From Limnomonas spitsbergensis (Eukaryota > Chlorophyta > Chlorophyceae > Chlamydomonadales), in the NCBI GenBank assembly GCA_037349105.1, contig JAYJMM010000120.1, positions 8,064,001 through 8,128,000 on the forward strand: a stretch of DNA of 64,000 bases, in the 5' to 3' direction. The notes below the pieces were generated by a model. The model had not been told where the DNA came from. It did not search any database and worked only from the letters and a program-made list of their open reading frames with translations. Shown one piece after another: positions 10,892 through 23,772 of the stretch. Positions within the stretch are counted from its first letter, which is position 1; each line of letters starts with the position of its first letter. A program made the translations under genes and the position numbers.

Positions 10892-11975
10892 CGACGGGAC
10901 AGGAGAGGCCGCATGTGTTTGCATGTGCTTATTTTTAGGGTTGGTACATAAAACTAGAGCTCGAATTGGATGGCGTAGTTCAACTTTTGCTCAGCAGCTC
11001 GAGTCACGACGGTAGATGTCATATATAAAATTCGTTTGCTGTCCGAACAGCCATGCAACATGCATAATTGCCTAAGCCAGTATTGATAAATAGCATAAGA
11101 TGCGTATGAGATCACAATGGACGGCGTTTCTTTATTTTGGTACCCTGCTTCTGCTGATATTTATGGATCATGATGGAGGCTCAATGATTTGTGTTGTTTG
11201 TTTGAAGGAAACGATGGATAGGACTAGAAAAACATGATGTAGGTTGCTAGGGCGTATGTTCAAGTAAGGCACTGCTGTATACTCCATGAGGACTTCTTCG
11301 TGTGGCGCGTGTTATGATGGCTGCCAGTCTCAGCTGCCTGTGTAAGGTTGTGACATCAAGGGTCCATTTAAATCGTATAATATACCAGCACTTCAGGCCA
11401 TAGCTAAACATTCGGGGACAAAGTCATTCTGGCATTCACACTTTTCATATTTCATAGCTAGGGAGGATTGGAATGGTGCGGACAAAAAAAACAGCGTTAA
11501 AAATCTCGTAAAAATGTGTAATTTTACGTAGTCAACTACTCAACTCATAATCAGAGACAGGGACTTGTCTTGGGTCCCAGCAATCAACACAACAATGCAT
11601 ACACAATTATGAAGATTGAAGAGCTGCATTGCTCTAGCAAAAATATCAAAATCTCAGGAGCATTGCAGGCGTTTCATGTACATGAACTACGAAGGCATAA
11701 AATAATTAGCCTGAATCCAGCCCATTATAACAAGGTAACGCGAGGTATTGAAGACGCCACGTTCCTTAAACAACTGATTCTAACTTGATGCAGCTTCAAA
11801 AGGCATGCAACATCATTCCAACATTATCATTAGTTTAGCTACCGTTGTTGTTCAGCCACCCCACATGCTTGCTTGTAACTACCCCCAAACATAGGCTGAA
11901 GCAACTTTCCTGATAGCAGCAATTATGACATCACAGATTTGTGAAGAAGGACAACTGTATTGGGCATTGATCAGT
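10892..11975. other. Intergenic, no gene seen
   Basis: AT-richer DNA between the small spliced ORF and the BTB-WD40 gene. A 72-codon ORF at 11,570-11,788 has no recognisable feature. Confidence 0.5.
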
Positions 11976-14045
11976 CTAGCGCCACAAATGGATGCTGGAC
12001 GAGAACACGTTATTGCCCACCGGAGCAGCTGTCATTAGACACACTGTCGACAGGCCAGGGTTGTGGCACCACATTCTCTTTCTATGCCCCACCTTCACCT
12101 CGTAAGTGTCCAAAGCTATCTGCCTGGTGAGGTCCCAGGTTCTCAGTGGCCGCGGACCATTGAATGCGGCCAACACAGTGGTTCCAGAGGCGTCCAGGGC
12201 AAGCCCAATACACTTGTCAGGAGCACTGAGATCCTCAAATGCAGAACCTTTGCACAAACCCGTACCAAGATCCCACACCTTCACGGTGTTATCAGAGGAG
12301 CTGCTGCTGACAGCTGTGCGGCCGCTGACATCCATTCCAACACTGTTGACTGGAGATTGATGTCCCTCCATGGTGCGCACACAGTCACCCGTGCGTGTAT
12401 CCCACAAACGTACCGTCCTGTCCCACGAGCATGAAATAAGCGAGCTGGTTTCCTCTGAGGATAGCCAATTCAGGACGGAGCCGCTGTGTCCTACCAGGCT
12501 CGGCATAGCCTCCGAATTGCTGGGAATGTCCCACATGCCAATGACTTTGGAATTGGAGGTAGCGGCATAAAGAACGACATTGGCACCGTGCCACCTGCAC
12601 TGATAGTATTTGCCCAGAAGATCCGTAGGCTCAAATGCACCTCGATGCTGACTGCTGGCCAGGTCCCAGATGTTGACATTCCCATCTGCAGAGTTTAAAA
12701 GTGCCAGTCCGTTGGCGCTTACATCCATGGTGTTCACTTGGACGACATCGACCTCAGCTCCAATCGGTATGCGGTATGCCGTCCTCTGATTGTCGATATC
12801 CCACACTTGGAGAGAGACTTCGCCTTGATGGTAGCCAGGGAAAACCAGCTGGGAGTTCCACAAACAGCCCGGTATATTTGAGTAGCTACCAGCCCAATCT
12901 TCAAGAGGGTTATCACCCTGGACAAGGAAAATAGTTAGGTCAAGCTGAAGGCAATCATCCAACTCAGTTACGGTAGTCATCTTTATCCCAAGATATCTTT
13001 AATAAGTCGAATTCAAACCAATGCCCATCACTCACCTCAGCCGCCACTGGGGAACACACTGACGGGGGGAGACTGATACGAGGAATACATGATCCCTGTG
13101 GATGTGGAGCAACATAATGTTATGGGGACCTTCAGTAACTGAAGTGGGGATAAGGAGGGTCCACAGCAAGTGAGAGCAGGGACGGTAGATATCAGTGTTG
13201 GGTTGTGCATCAGATCAGAGCTACACTTTCACAGCATGAACCATATCTGCTACACTATAAGAAGGCCGAGAGGATCTGGATCTTAAACAATATCGCATGT
13301 CATCCTCACCTTGAACCCAAACGGCAGGCCTGACATCATATTGATGACCTCACGTAATGTCTCCGGCCGTAGCCCTTCCATCATGCCCCTCTGGACAGGG
13401 TTGCACAAAGCACCCAATATGGGCGAGACAGCTGGCTTTGTTGCCTTTGAGAGCTGAGACAGACAGGCCCGAATGATGGGTGTGTACTGCAGTTTGTCAG
13501 ACAGCGCCAGCCATCCAAACAGATCAGGACCAGATGCTGAGCTGGCAGCTGATGCCGATGATGGCGTGAGTGCAGCAGGGACGGAGTGCCAGAACTGAGG
13601 TTTGGCTGCATCAAAGGCACTGACACACCAATCCAGCACGACTGGCATGTTGTACTGATGTGCGATGGGGAGGATGCGGAAGGCGATATCCGGGGTCACA
13701 GTGGCTCCTCTCCCTTTGATCACTGCAAGATGAACATTTTCAGTGCCACTTAGACGTTGATGATGTGATTTTTCAGGCTGTGACAAGAGACAAGCCAACA
13801 AACCAAGCTTACCCCCATGGTACAACAACCGGAGCACCTCCATCCAGTCCTCCAAGCACCCGTCAACCTGGCATGAACAGAAAATGATGATTGGCACCCG
13901 TCAGAACCAAGTGATAATTCCTAAGATTTCAAAATATTATTCCCACCAGATTCAGGCAATCAAATGTGGTGATAAGTTCCAGGTCAGAAAGGGCGCTACC
14001 CGATATGCAGGAACATGAAGGCATGATACTGTCGAAAACCGGTAC
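11976..14045 (-). CDS. BTB/POZ-domain plus WD40-repeat protein (5' end unresolved)
   Basis: Traced exons: about 14,045-13,947, then 13,867-13,813, 13,722-13,310, 13,095-13,036 and 12,917-11,976 (TAG). All phases match; the last acceptor has CTAACTATTTTCCTTGTCCAG with a branch-point-like CTAAC. The N-terminal part resembles a BTB fold (VFDSIM, then MEVLRLLYHG, then TPDIAFRILPIAHQYNMPVV) followed by a BACK-like helix region (LALSDKLQYTPIIRACL). The 313-residue last exon is a WD40 propeller with visible blades ending VNIWDL, IGMWDI, VRLWDT, VKVWDL, LRTWDL and IHLWR, and typical GH turns (TMEGH). In the known families BTB domains bind cullin-3 and WD40 propellers recruit partners, so a substrate-adaptor role is possible but inferred. 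Upstream exons with the BTB start were not found. Whether BTB and WD40 parts are one transcript rests on splice phase alone. Confidence 0.65.
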
Positions 14046-14289
14046 AACATTTTATTTGTGCAAATGATAGCCAACATCAGGAAGGACATACAAAATTAAA
14101 GACATGTTGCAAGGCCCATTGGAGGATACACAGCACTTGAAACCCTACACCCCTGCAAATTTGGAAATCTGGCCCTCTGCTGAAGTGCCCCCAGATTCAA
14201 CAGATTCAACTCAATTGACATCAAACCCTCCCTTATATTCACATCTGCACTACAATGGATGCTTATGAATTAGCAAACACGGATGAAAC

Positions 14290-14725
14290 TGAAGAGCCTG
14301 GTCAGCTGAATGAGCCGGAGCAGCATCAGCAACAACAGTAGCAGCAACAACAAAAGCATCAACAACATTAGCAACAGCAACAACAAACAGCAGGGACAGC
14401 CTCGCCTCTATGTCAGCTAGTGCGATCCCCAGCGCCTGCCCCTGGATAAGCTCGCTGAGTTTGCGCTCTTGCACGCAGCCAAGGATCCTTAGTTTAGCTG
14501 TGTCACGCAGGCAGTTATCTCCCAGTATCAGGAGGATGGGCAGCACGAGACTGCAATGGTCATTGGTCAAGCTACACCTGAATGCTGATGCGGTATTAAC
14601 GTATGCAGCAAGAATATCAGAAGCAACATGACAGGGGCAGCAGGAGCAGCAACAACAACAGCAGCAGCAACGGCAGAAATTGCAGCAGCAACAGCCAGAG
14701 CAAAAGCATCAGCCAGAACATTTAA
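14290..14725. repeat. CAA/CAG trinucleotide-rich stretch
   Basis: Interrupted runs of CAGCAA/CAACAG units (14,320-14,395 and 14,635-14,720) lie upstream of the BTB-WD40 gene. They could belong to an unresolved 5' exon or leader. No convincing domain is encoded. Confidence 0.6.
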
Positions 14726-16734
14726 GAAATATTGAGGTACTGCAGGTGCAACCGTGGGGGGACTTCCTCGGGACATACCTCACATACGGCTGTTGTTTTA
14801 TCAGCAACAATAGCAGAAGCCGGAGCAACCACAACACATGACAGTTGCCATGCAGTTGAACTGGCTGCACATGCTGGGCAAGCCAGTCAGCCGTATGATT
14901 GAACTGTTGCATCTGCTGTGCGGGCTGGGGTTAAGCAGTCCATGCGTCATGCTGCGCCATGATATCTTCAGGCAGGTGCTAAAGGAAATGGCAGGGCGAG
15001 AACTGCAGTCCACTGCATCTAGAAGATTACCTCATTTCTTAATTACCTCGGTTTCCTCCATTTGTTTGCCATGGTAGTGGTGCCCAGGTCGGAAAAAAGG
15101 GACGTGCAATGCAGATGTTAAATATTGAAAGGGTTACATAAACTGTAAAATGCCTTTAGCTATTGTTCCCTGTCGATGAGTTGCACCAACGGTGCACCCA
15201 GTAAAAAGTGATCTGGGCCTGTCATGCCTCCCCCGATTCGAAAGCGTGCGCTAGTCAGGGCAGGGTTTTGAAAAGTGCTTACTCAACAGGCACAGGGTTG
15301 TTTCTGGACTTTGCATATGCTTTAACGACGCACTATTTCAGCATTTGACAATCACTGCAAGGCCCAGATCCGACTTCGGGGGCGGTCGCTGGCTACGTGC
15401 TGCCGTGTCACTGGAACTTGCGCCAAGATGGATATGAATAGGTGAGGTGATGTATTTTAACAAAAGTAAAAGGTTGTTATGGAAGAACAGACAGCACCCT
15501 AACCAGATCTGGACAAAATGTGCTTCGTGTTGGGACAGATTGGAATCCCGAGGACCCCCTCCAAACCATGATATCATGCTGCTATAACAAGTCAGAAAAA
15601 ATATGCAATACCGGTATGTTAGGTCTCTGCTGGAATGTGAAATTCGAATCAGCTACCAGCCACGACCTAAACCAGTCAGAGCCCACAGAATTGCAACACC
15701 ATAAAGTACAATTCATGCATCAGCGCCCTACATTCAAATAATAAATAGCAGGTGCCCTGTTATCAAGCCTTTTTAGCAAGCAACCAGCCATGGCATTCAC
15801 AGCCATCATCGTGCCTACAGAAAAGGCTGCACCTTAAAAGGCCAACATGCATCCGAAATTCCATATTTATTTGTACGTCCGGTTCCTGGCATTAGGCTTT
15901 GGACATGAGCTGTACTTATTTTCAACTCCTCACCCCCAGGCGTTCCTTATTGACCTCAAGCTCCATAAGCAGCCAATCCATGATTCCCCAGAATTGCATG
16001 ATTCTGGGGAATCATGAAAAATGAATGGATCTCTCAGTGACACTGAGGGTCCATCATCACGCTTCCCTTCAAAAATGCTGTCTGGAATTGCGGCTGACAT
16101 TCAGGTAGCGCTGTCACAGGACACTGGTCCCACCACACTGCGCCCGAGTCAATGCGCACATGCATCCTGCACCAATCCTCGTTGGCCATGTTGCACTTGG
16201 AATGTGCTCTTTTCTGCGGCCTGGCACACCATCCTCCACTCATGCGTAGCCTGTGCATGTTTTCCTGGGATGCAGGGCCGGGAACCATGGATCGCCTGCT
16301 GGTCCCGACAAGGAGTATGAGCAGGACGGGCTGCAAGGCAGTATGTACGTGAATGTGGATATCGGACGTGACCTTAGCAAGTCTGCCCAACCATGCAGGA
16401 TGCCGGCAACTTCAAGGACACGCAAATACATACGTCGAACCTAGCAGAGCGCTCCAGACGTCTAAAATCTGGGGGAAAGGATCATGCCGGCCTTTAAGAC
16501 ACCCCATGCAGTGCACACCCCACATGCAGCCCTGCAGCCCACACTTGCACACAATGCACAAATAAACATGTGGCCCATGTTCTCAAACAAGCACATCGTG
16601 ACATGTGCATGCAGGGCACCTCCCTGGCTCATGCTGAGCAATTTACTATGCTGTGCAATATGCTACTTGCGCATATAATGGTACAAGCAAATTCAAACTT
16701 ATCCTCCTTACCAACCTCATCCTACCAAGCAGTC
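14726..16734. other. Intergenic, no gene seen
   Basis: Only short chance ORFs on both strands. The one structured element is the hairpin at 15,979-16,016. Confidence 0.5.
15979..16016. repeat. Perfect 16-bp hairpin
   Basis: Two 16-bp arms (CATGATTCCCCAGAAT and its exact complement) flank a 6-base spacer TGCATG that is itself self-complementary. It lies in intergenic DNA with no gene within 700 bp. Confidence 0.9.
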
Positions 16735-17783
16735 TTAAACAGGGGGGGGCTTAGGCGTCTTATCCTCCTCGGCTGCTATCTTGGCGGCAGCCTCTTCCTC
16801 TTCTTCTGACGAAACTGCGGTCTTGAGCTCCGTCTTAAACTCTTTGGCAGCAGTCTGGAAGCTCTTCACGGTCTGTCCAAGGCCGCGGCCCAGCTCTGGT
16901 ATCTTGGAGGGGCCAAACACCAGTGCAGCGATACCTGCAGGACAATCGGGGTGGATGTATAGGGCTCACACTCTTGAACAGCAGTTTTGTGAGTTTGTGT
17001 TTGCTCTTAAAACAGCATCCTCGCAGTCACCCTGGTAGACCTTGTTTGAAAGGTTCAGGCTATACATGCAGGATGAGCTGAGGAGGGAGGAACAAAACAT
17101 AAAACATTGAATGAATGACTGGTGCAGGTTATGGATTGCCCACAGATTTTGGGCGAAGGAGGCTGGCAGAGTCTCAGCTTCGGTGTGGATTGGCAGGCAG
17201 GTTCTGGGGCAAAAATGGCATGGCAGGTTTGCATGGGGAATCATGCGACATTTTGCTACCTGAACCTCTTCCCTTAAGAGTGCCAGCGCGCATGCCAGTA
17301 ATGAATGATTATGTTAAGAAAGTTTTTGGCTTGAGCCCTATTATGCTTTGGGGAAGCATCCGCAACTTGGCGGATGGTTGCAGGAGGCAAACGTTTTTCC
17401 TACGCTTAGTAAAAGCAGGGGGTAAAAGCAGGGGGAACAAGCGATCACTTTATTAGATTGCCCATGACACCGTGGCGGGCGAATCGCCTTCCACTGCTGC
17501 AAGTCTGCCCTTGCAGGATACTGATCAAACCCATTCCCGTGCTACCTGCGATGACCGCAATCTCGGGCAGTCCCAAGCCGAACAGCCCGTTGCATACGAC
17601 CTGCCTATTAGGAATGGAGCGTTGGGGTGAGAACACGAAGCAATTGCTGTTGAGTAGCAGCTGGGGTCTTCTAGCAAAGGTCGCGACCATGGACCTCGGG
17701 GGTAGAGAACATGGGGATCGGCAGGATCGGGCCCCAGCGCTGGCGGCTGCTGAACGTGCCTGGAATCGAATTACAGACGCCAT
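16735..17783 (-). CDS. Plastid TatA/Tha4-type twin-arginine translocase subunit
   Basis: Two exons: 17,783-17,546 and 16,934-16,735 (TAA), 145 residues. TatA/Tha4 subunits oligomerise in the thylakoid membrane to form the transient pore for folded proteins carrying twin-arginine signals. The ATG at 17,783 sits in a good context (AACATGGCG) and opens a leader of about 70 residues rich in Arg, Ser and Ala with almost no acid residues, as expected of a chloroplast transit peptide. The mature part reads GLGLPEIAVIAGIAALVFGP, with the conserved Glu in the single membrane helix. The FGP hinge follows, then the amphipathic helix KIPELGRGLGQTVKSFQTA and an acidic, Pro-ended tail. The intron (17,545-16,935) splits a Gly codon in the membrane helix. 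Length and motif order are normal for the family. TatB-like identity is less likely because the tail is short. Confidence 0.93.
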
Positions 17784-18160
17784 GTTAATTTTGGGTGGTG
17801 CTGAGCTTGAAAGGGTGAGTGAGTGGACATTACAGGATCGGTCGGCAAGGTAGCTGACAGGAACCCATCGAGTAGCTGACAATGCACTCCCAAAAGCAGA
17901 GCGGCGTGAGAAGCCCTGGTGCAAAGTCGTCAATTCTCAGATCCAATCAGACCTCTGTACCTCACGTGCACTTCCTCCCTCTTTCCATTCTCTTGTCTTT
18001 GGAGCTGGGACAGTGCCTCTTTCTCCGACAGCTAAATTTAGATTTGTTGTCTGGCTGGGCAAATCCACTCTTACTCGACACTGATATTTTAGCTCTTCTG
18101 CGGCTGTTGCAGCCAGCAAGCGAACATCGTACATTATCAGGGGAGGGGGGATTCCCTATA

Positions 18161-21100
18161 ATGACGTCCGTTGTCATCACGGATGAAATCCGCCGGGTCC
18201 TGGAGCTGACCAAGACTTGCCCAGGGGCTCCGCAGGTACCTCTCACATTCCTTTCTCAACGTAATTTGGCTGTGGGTGCTTTAAGTCTGTGAGCTGCAGT
18301 GAGGGATGGAGTTCCGGTTACTGAAAGTCCTAACCAGCAGGGGTGTGATCCTGTACACATACTTTATGCATGCTTCAAATGACCTTCTTCCACCTAGCTC
18401 TGCATGACCGCATTAATCAGTTTGTCATGCAGCCCATGCAGCCATGAAACCATGCAATTTTTAGAGCCACGAACGCCCTGCAGGGGGCCATGAGGACTGA
18501 GAAAATGAACACAGCCTGCCTTACATGCCCTGTTCTAGGCTCCTTTGCCCACAATGCCATGTTCCAGATCCCTTGGCCTTTCAAGCCATGGTCTAGGTGT
18601 CTGACCGTCCTTTAAAGGTCTCTTCCGCTTGCGCCTGCTTCTGGGCCGAGGACACCAGTGAGGACTAGTTGGTGTGGATGCAACAATGCTGCAGAGTATG
18701 ATCTAGCATTGGCAAGCCACGAGCCATCAATGGGCCTCACCTCCTCGACTGGTATGCACCTAGCACCCCTTCAACTTATCTGTTCCTCCTGAACGCACTG
18801 CCTGGCCCTTTCAAGCAAGGCTGCTGAGTGGGTGCAAAGGTTCCTCTGTAACAGCCTCCCCTCCGCTTGCGGTGTGTCGCGCAGAGTGTCCTAGAGCTAG
18901 CTTTGGATAGCTGCAACAAGGAGGTCATCCCATGGGCATCCCTGAAAGCCATCGTGACAGAACTCAGGTGGAAACGATGCGGAAACCTATTGGTATATAA
19001 CGGATCCCAGTTTTCCCTGTGTACTGCAGTGCCAGAAGAGGCGGATGGATCAGTGGAATGTCTGACCCTTGAAAATAGGCTGTTGGGGGGTGCGTGTTTG
19101 CTGCAACAAGGTGCACTGGGTAAAGGCAGGGAGGGGGGACGCTCGGGCTGGGACACGCTGGCACTAAAGCAGCCAGCAAAAACATATTCCTCAACTTCTG
19201 CCTTGAAAGATCTAAGGAAGTGCACTGGGCAAGCTGCCGGCTGGCCGGCTGGACCACCTCTTCAGGGCCGTTTAAGCGAATGATGCACAACTAAGTTAAC
19301 TAAAATGCACGCTTTTGACGGGTTAGCAACCTGCGACAGCGCGCTAGAATACAAACGGACCCGAGCACATACCTACCCCGAGATAGAGTACAAACGACCC
19401 CGCACTCCCACCTTAAACACCTCCTCCGCCTCCGAGGCGTCCGTGAACACCTTCATGACACCGTTCACGAAGCGGTACGTGTGGTCCGAACAGCCTTTGT
19501 GCGACAGTGCACACATAGTGCTGCACGTATCTATTTGGGGGCGTCGTTCAGGACGAGCAAATGTCATTTTTGAATATATAGCAGCATGCAAAGACGCCCA
19601 CACCGTATATCCAGACATCACTGTATGTCAGGATATGCCCTTCCTGTTTATGCGCACTGTACCTCACCCCTCTTGTTTTGGGTGTGCAGGCGGATAAATC
19701 AGCCGGAGTTGAACCTGGTTGACGTCTGCCGGGGGAGCACCTTACGGCTTGAGTCTCCCTCGGAGCGCATCAAATGTCCAGAGCTGGTTGCGCGCAATAC
19801 CAAGTATCAGAATATGTTAGACAACAGAAGGTGCGTCATGTACTCCAGCGACCAGAGCTGGTTGCACGGAATGCCAAGTATCAGGATATTTCAGACAACA
19901 GGGAGATGTTGTGAGCCTAGAGCTGGCTGCGCGGAATGCCAAGCTTATGTGTGTTTGAATTATTGTAACCAGTATTTTGAGGAGATGTTACACAGCAGCA
20001 GGAGGTGTGTTATGATTTATGAATGCTATGCCTTTCGGGGAGCCTGGATGTCTTAACCCCTACTGACCCCACCTTCTTCTTTCAGACCGTTACGATGCAG
20101 TATTGGCTGATACCACGACCCCTCTTGCTATGTCCCCTTCCCACAGTTATGACGCGATGGTGGCAGATGTGACCGTCAAGGAAAGGGAGGCAGAGGCACT
20201 CAAGGACTCCATTCTGCCGACGGCGCGGTTGCAGATCGGCTTTGGGCTTCAGGTCAGGTTGCAGATAGGGTTTGGGCTGGATGAAAACTGCTTGCTTGGG
20301 GCTTCAGGTCAGGTTGCAGATAGGGTTTGGGCTGGATGAAAACTGCTTGCTTGGGGCTTCAGGTCAGGTTGCAGATAGGGTTTGGGCTGGATGAAAACTT
20401 CTTGCTTGGGGCTTCAGGTCAGGTTGCAGATAGGGTTTGGGCTGGATGAAAACTGCTTGCTTGGGGCTTAAGGTCAGGTTGCAGATAGGGTTTGGGCTGG
20501 ATGAAAACTGCTTGCTTGGGGCTTCAGGTAAGGCTTGCAGAAAATGCTGGCTCAAACCGATACGTCTCAGGCCCCCCTAGTGCCCACCCCTGCAGCATGC
20601 ACACAAAAAGATGCCAGGCTTGGGGCGTTTTGAGGTGTAGCCCTGATATGTAACCACTGCATCCTTAGCCCCCCCAAATCCTAGTTTTTGCCTGCCTGCT
20701 CACCTCTCCTGGCCGGAATGCCTTGGTTGAGATTTTCAGTTCTTTTACTCACCATGGTGGGCCAGAAAGGGCATAGAACCCGTGTCTACGAATAGGGGTA
20801 GTACAAACGCTAAGAAATGTATCAAATGTGGTTATCATGTGTATGATCCCCTGATATTATAAGAACTCAGGAGAAACTCTCTCCTGACACATGCACCTCT
20901 TTCGGTACACTCCTAGTACAATTGTGATGGCTGCTGTTTTAGTGTCCTTCTATCCTTGGGATTGTTTTGTCAAAGCATCTACACACTCAAGCAGACTTTG
21001 CCAACCAGAGCTTGGCAGTGAGAACAGGGATTTGGAGTAGGCTAGAGAAGCTACTCTGTTCATGATGTCCGCTTGTCCTCCGTGTCAATACTTAACACTA

Positions 21101-22409
21101 TCTGTGCCTCCAATCCGGCCACATTCAAATTCAAATCTTAAATTCAAATATGATGACAGATCCTGGTGACCAAGGGGACGTTCTTCGTGCTGGCCTACCT
21201 GGGATCCAAGCACTTCTTGGGGGCAGACGAACTATGGGTGCGTGGCAGACATTGCTTTCTGCCTGCTTGCTCCTCCTGTTAATGCTGCCTGGTCCTTTCA
21301 AACAAAGTTTTGGGGCACTGATGGCTGGATGGCTTCCCACTGGAACTTGAACATGGAAAAGCTCTCAGTTTATTTGCTTATGCTTACTTACAAGTTTGAA
21401 GTGCCAGTGCCTGCTCCTTTGAATCAAGGTGCCTGTAAGAAAAGCTGCTCTTCCCCAACGTGTGCAGGCTGGCCTGTTTGGTTGCCTTGCCCTGACGTTC
21501 GGGATGCTAATGGAGGTGACCCTCTACATCATACGGACAAACAGGTCAGTTACCGTCTAAACATAAATGGATATGCCCTGGGGAGGGGAGTCAGGGAGCC
21601 TCTCATTTGTATCCCTTACATTGGTGTTTGGAAAACTTGACGATTGGCAACAATGGCTGCCTCAACATAAAGAATGATTTCCAAAAGTAAAATCATGGCT
21701 TGGCCTGGTATGGACCAAGGGTTTGGACTGGGCTCCCCTGGTATGGACTGTGCTCCTTACTCTGTGGATATTTTACTGTTTTTTCATGTGAAGTATGTAA
21801 TTCTTGCTGATACTGTCTGAATCACTCTATTGCTGAGTGAGGGCTAGGCCTGCCTCGCAACTTAATCGAACCCTGCACCCTGATTTTTTCTTGATTCATT
21901 GAAAAGGGGAATGGCCAATGCTGATTCCTTGCATTGCCTCACACCTGTCCTGACCGATTGGTCTCCCAACTGATGGCCAGGGAGGGGGGGGCCTGAGGGG
22001 GGGGGGAATCATGCTTGTCCGTTCCCTTCAGGTTGAGGGATTGAACCCGCCAAATGATCCTCTCTCTCCTCCTGTCTAGATCGCCGGGTTCCATGTTCCT
22101 GCCCCCTCACATAGGAGGGTGGCATGGCTGCACCATGGTGATGGCTGTGCATGGTACTGGATTTTAGAATACCCATCTCCTACCAGCCCCACGCAGCCGA
22201 GCGGGTATGCACCATTTTATATTTGTCCATTCTGCTGAATGCTGTGCAGGCCTCAACCCCTGGAGGAGCGATTCCCAGAGCTGTTCGACAAGAAAGTATG
22301 GGGCAGAGGCGGCACTGGGGTGGTCAACACGATTGCTGGAAAGGAGCCCTCGAGCAAGCCTGCTGTTGCTGATACGAAAGTCAAGGCTGAGATGAAAAAG
22401 AGATTGTAG
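18161..22409 (+). CDS. Vma12/TMEM199-like V-ATPase assembly factor
   Basis: Seven exons: 18,161-18,235, 18,885-18,967, 19,690-19,830, 20,147-20,252, 21,160-21,237, 21,468-21,544 and 22,250-22,409 (TAG), totalling 720 bp and 239 residues with consistent phases. The Vma12 family resides in the ER membrane and helps assemble the Vo sector of the vacuolar proton ATPase. The diagnostic soluble motif is CPELVARNTKYQNMLDN followed by YDAMVADV, equivalent to the NPELVAR...YxxM block of the family. Two membrane helices follow: ILVTKGTFFVLAYLGSKHFL and AGLFGCLALTFGMLMEVTLY. The C-tail is hydrophilic and ends in Lys/Arg (KAEMKKRL), as in cytosolic ER-retained tails. The length is close to animal TMEM199 (about 208). 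The ATG lies 377 bp from the divergent TatA start, so the two genes may share a promoter region. The introns hold decayed exon copies and a minisatellite. Confidence 0.85.
19778..19990 (+). repeat. Diverged tandem copies of a TMEM199-like exon segment
   Basis: The exon block beginning CCAGAGCTGGTTGCGCG at 19,778 recurs diverged at 19,852 and again, shorter, at 19,917. Only the first copy fits the gene's reading frame and donor; the others lie in the intron. Confidence 0.75.
20256..20530 (+). repeat. 55-bp intronic minisatellite, five copies
   Basis: Units start at 20,256, 20,311, 20,366, 20,421 and 20,476 with few differences. Each unit includes the sequence at the upstream exon's donor (CTTCAGGTCAGG), and the array ends with CTTCAGGTAAGG. 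Because 55 is not a multiple of three, the array cannot be translated throughout; the donor at 20,252 is the one in phase. Confidence 0.9.
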
Positions 22410-23772
22410 CGCTCCCAGACAATGGCCGAGGCACCTGCTTAGCAGATTGAGATGCTGCCTGAACCAGGCCGGGATGCCTGGCTTGGCAGATTGTGGCCAT
22501 ATCTCAAGCGGGTGCCTCTGGCCAGGTCTCACTGGTCAGTCATCCTATGGCAGACCCCTTAAAGTCTGGTAGGTCTTGGGACCGCCAAGCCGTTTTGTGT
22601 GTTCCGGTAACTAATGGGAAGCTGTCTATTAGGTATGAGAGGCGGGGACATCTTGAATAGTAGTACCGGTAGTAGGTTAAGTTCCTGAGACAGACCATGA
22701 AGGACGCAAGCCCTACAAATCTGTACACCCATGTACCGTATATCAACCCTGGAGTATGGTTCATGATACGGACATGACACTACGGTGTACTCAAGATGTC
22801 TCGGAACTGTGAGGCCCGGGAAATTTGAAGGGGAGACCTTGCACTGAATGGGGGAGGGGTGAGCCCCCTAAAGTTTAGAGGAGACCTTGGTCTTGTATGC
22901 TGACTAGTGCCAGGCTTAACAAATCTGCAAGCATCCAGTTTAACCTCGCTCATGACATCAGGTAACTCTCGTACTCATATGTAAAAGCAATGTTGCAAAC
23001 ATGCAACCACCTGTTAATATTGCTTTGAAAAGGCAGCCCCTATACACCTTAGGCCAAAACCAATGTTGAGGGAGGCAAGGAAAAGCCCTCGCAAAGTCCC
23101 ATTCGACAAATGTACACCGCTATGGATGGAGTACAATCAAGCCAAGGGTGCAGGCTGATATCGGAAGTGGTAGACGGGCAGTAAAAAGAATTCAGAAAAG
23201 AAGAGCGCGCTGTCCACCTGGATCACCAGTCAAACATGACAGAAATATACTGGTATACTTTTTTCATAGTACTTTTCATCATCTGCACACATAAACGAAC
23301 ACCCTGTCCTGTCTAAACCCTGAACCCTAACCACGGGGGCCGGCCATCACTGATTCCATACTTAGTTGATATTTCAATTTGCCACAGAGACTCATTGGGC
23401 ACCAGGCATACGCTTTGGACTGACGCAATTGCTCAACCACCAGCCCCTTGTTTATTCCATAAGTACTTAAAGCAGGCTTAAAATGGTCTGCCAGTGAAAG
23501 CCCCATTGGCCCTCCAGGCACCAGGTGGACCAGACAAACAAAAAATTGAATTGCTAATAGAGCCGATAGCCCACAGCGGCTCATCGCTCAACAGTAACTT
23601 TGAAAGAAATAACACAGCTTTGCCCCACAGGGGCGTTTGGGGCTCAAGAAAAAAAACAGCACCGTATGGTACAAGAGTGCATCCCAGGTTGGCGTAAGAA
23701 TTTCCCACTACTCTTGAGTTACAACCTGGTTGTAACCGCCCATACTCCGTGTTCCGTAACGGCAGCGGCAGA
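22410..23772. other. Intergenic, no gene seen
   Basis: Convergent space between the TMEM199-like gene and the 3' end of the SulP locus. Only short ORFs; a poly-purine run and ACCGGTA-rich patches are present. Confidence 0.5.
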
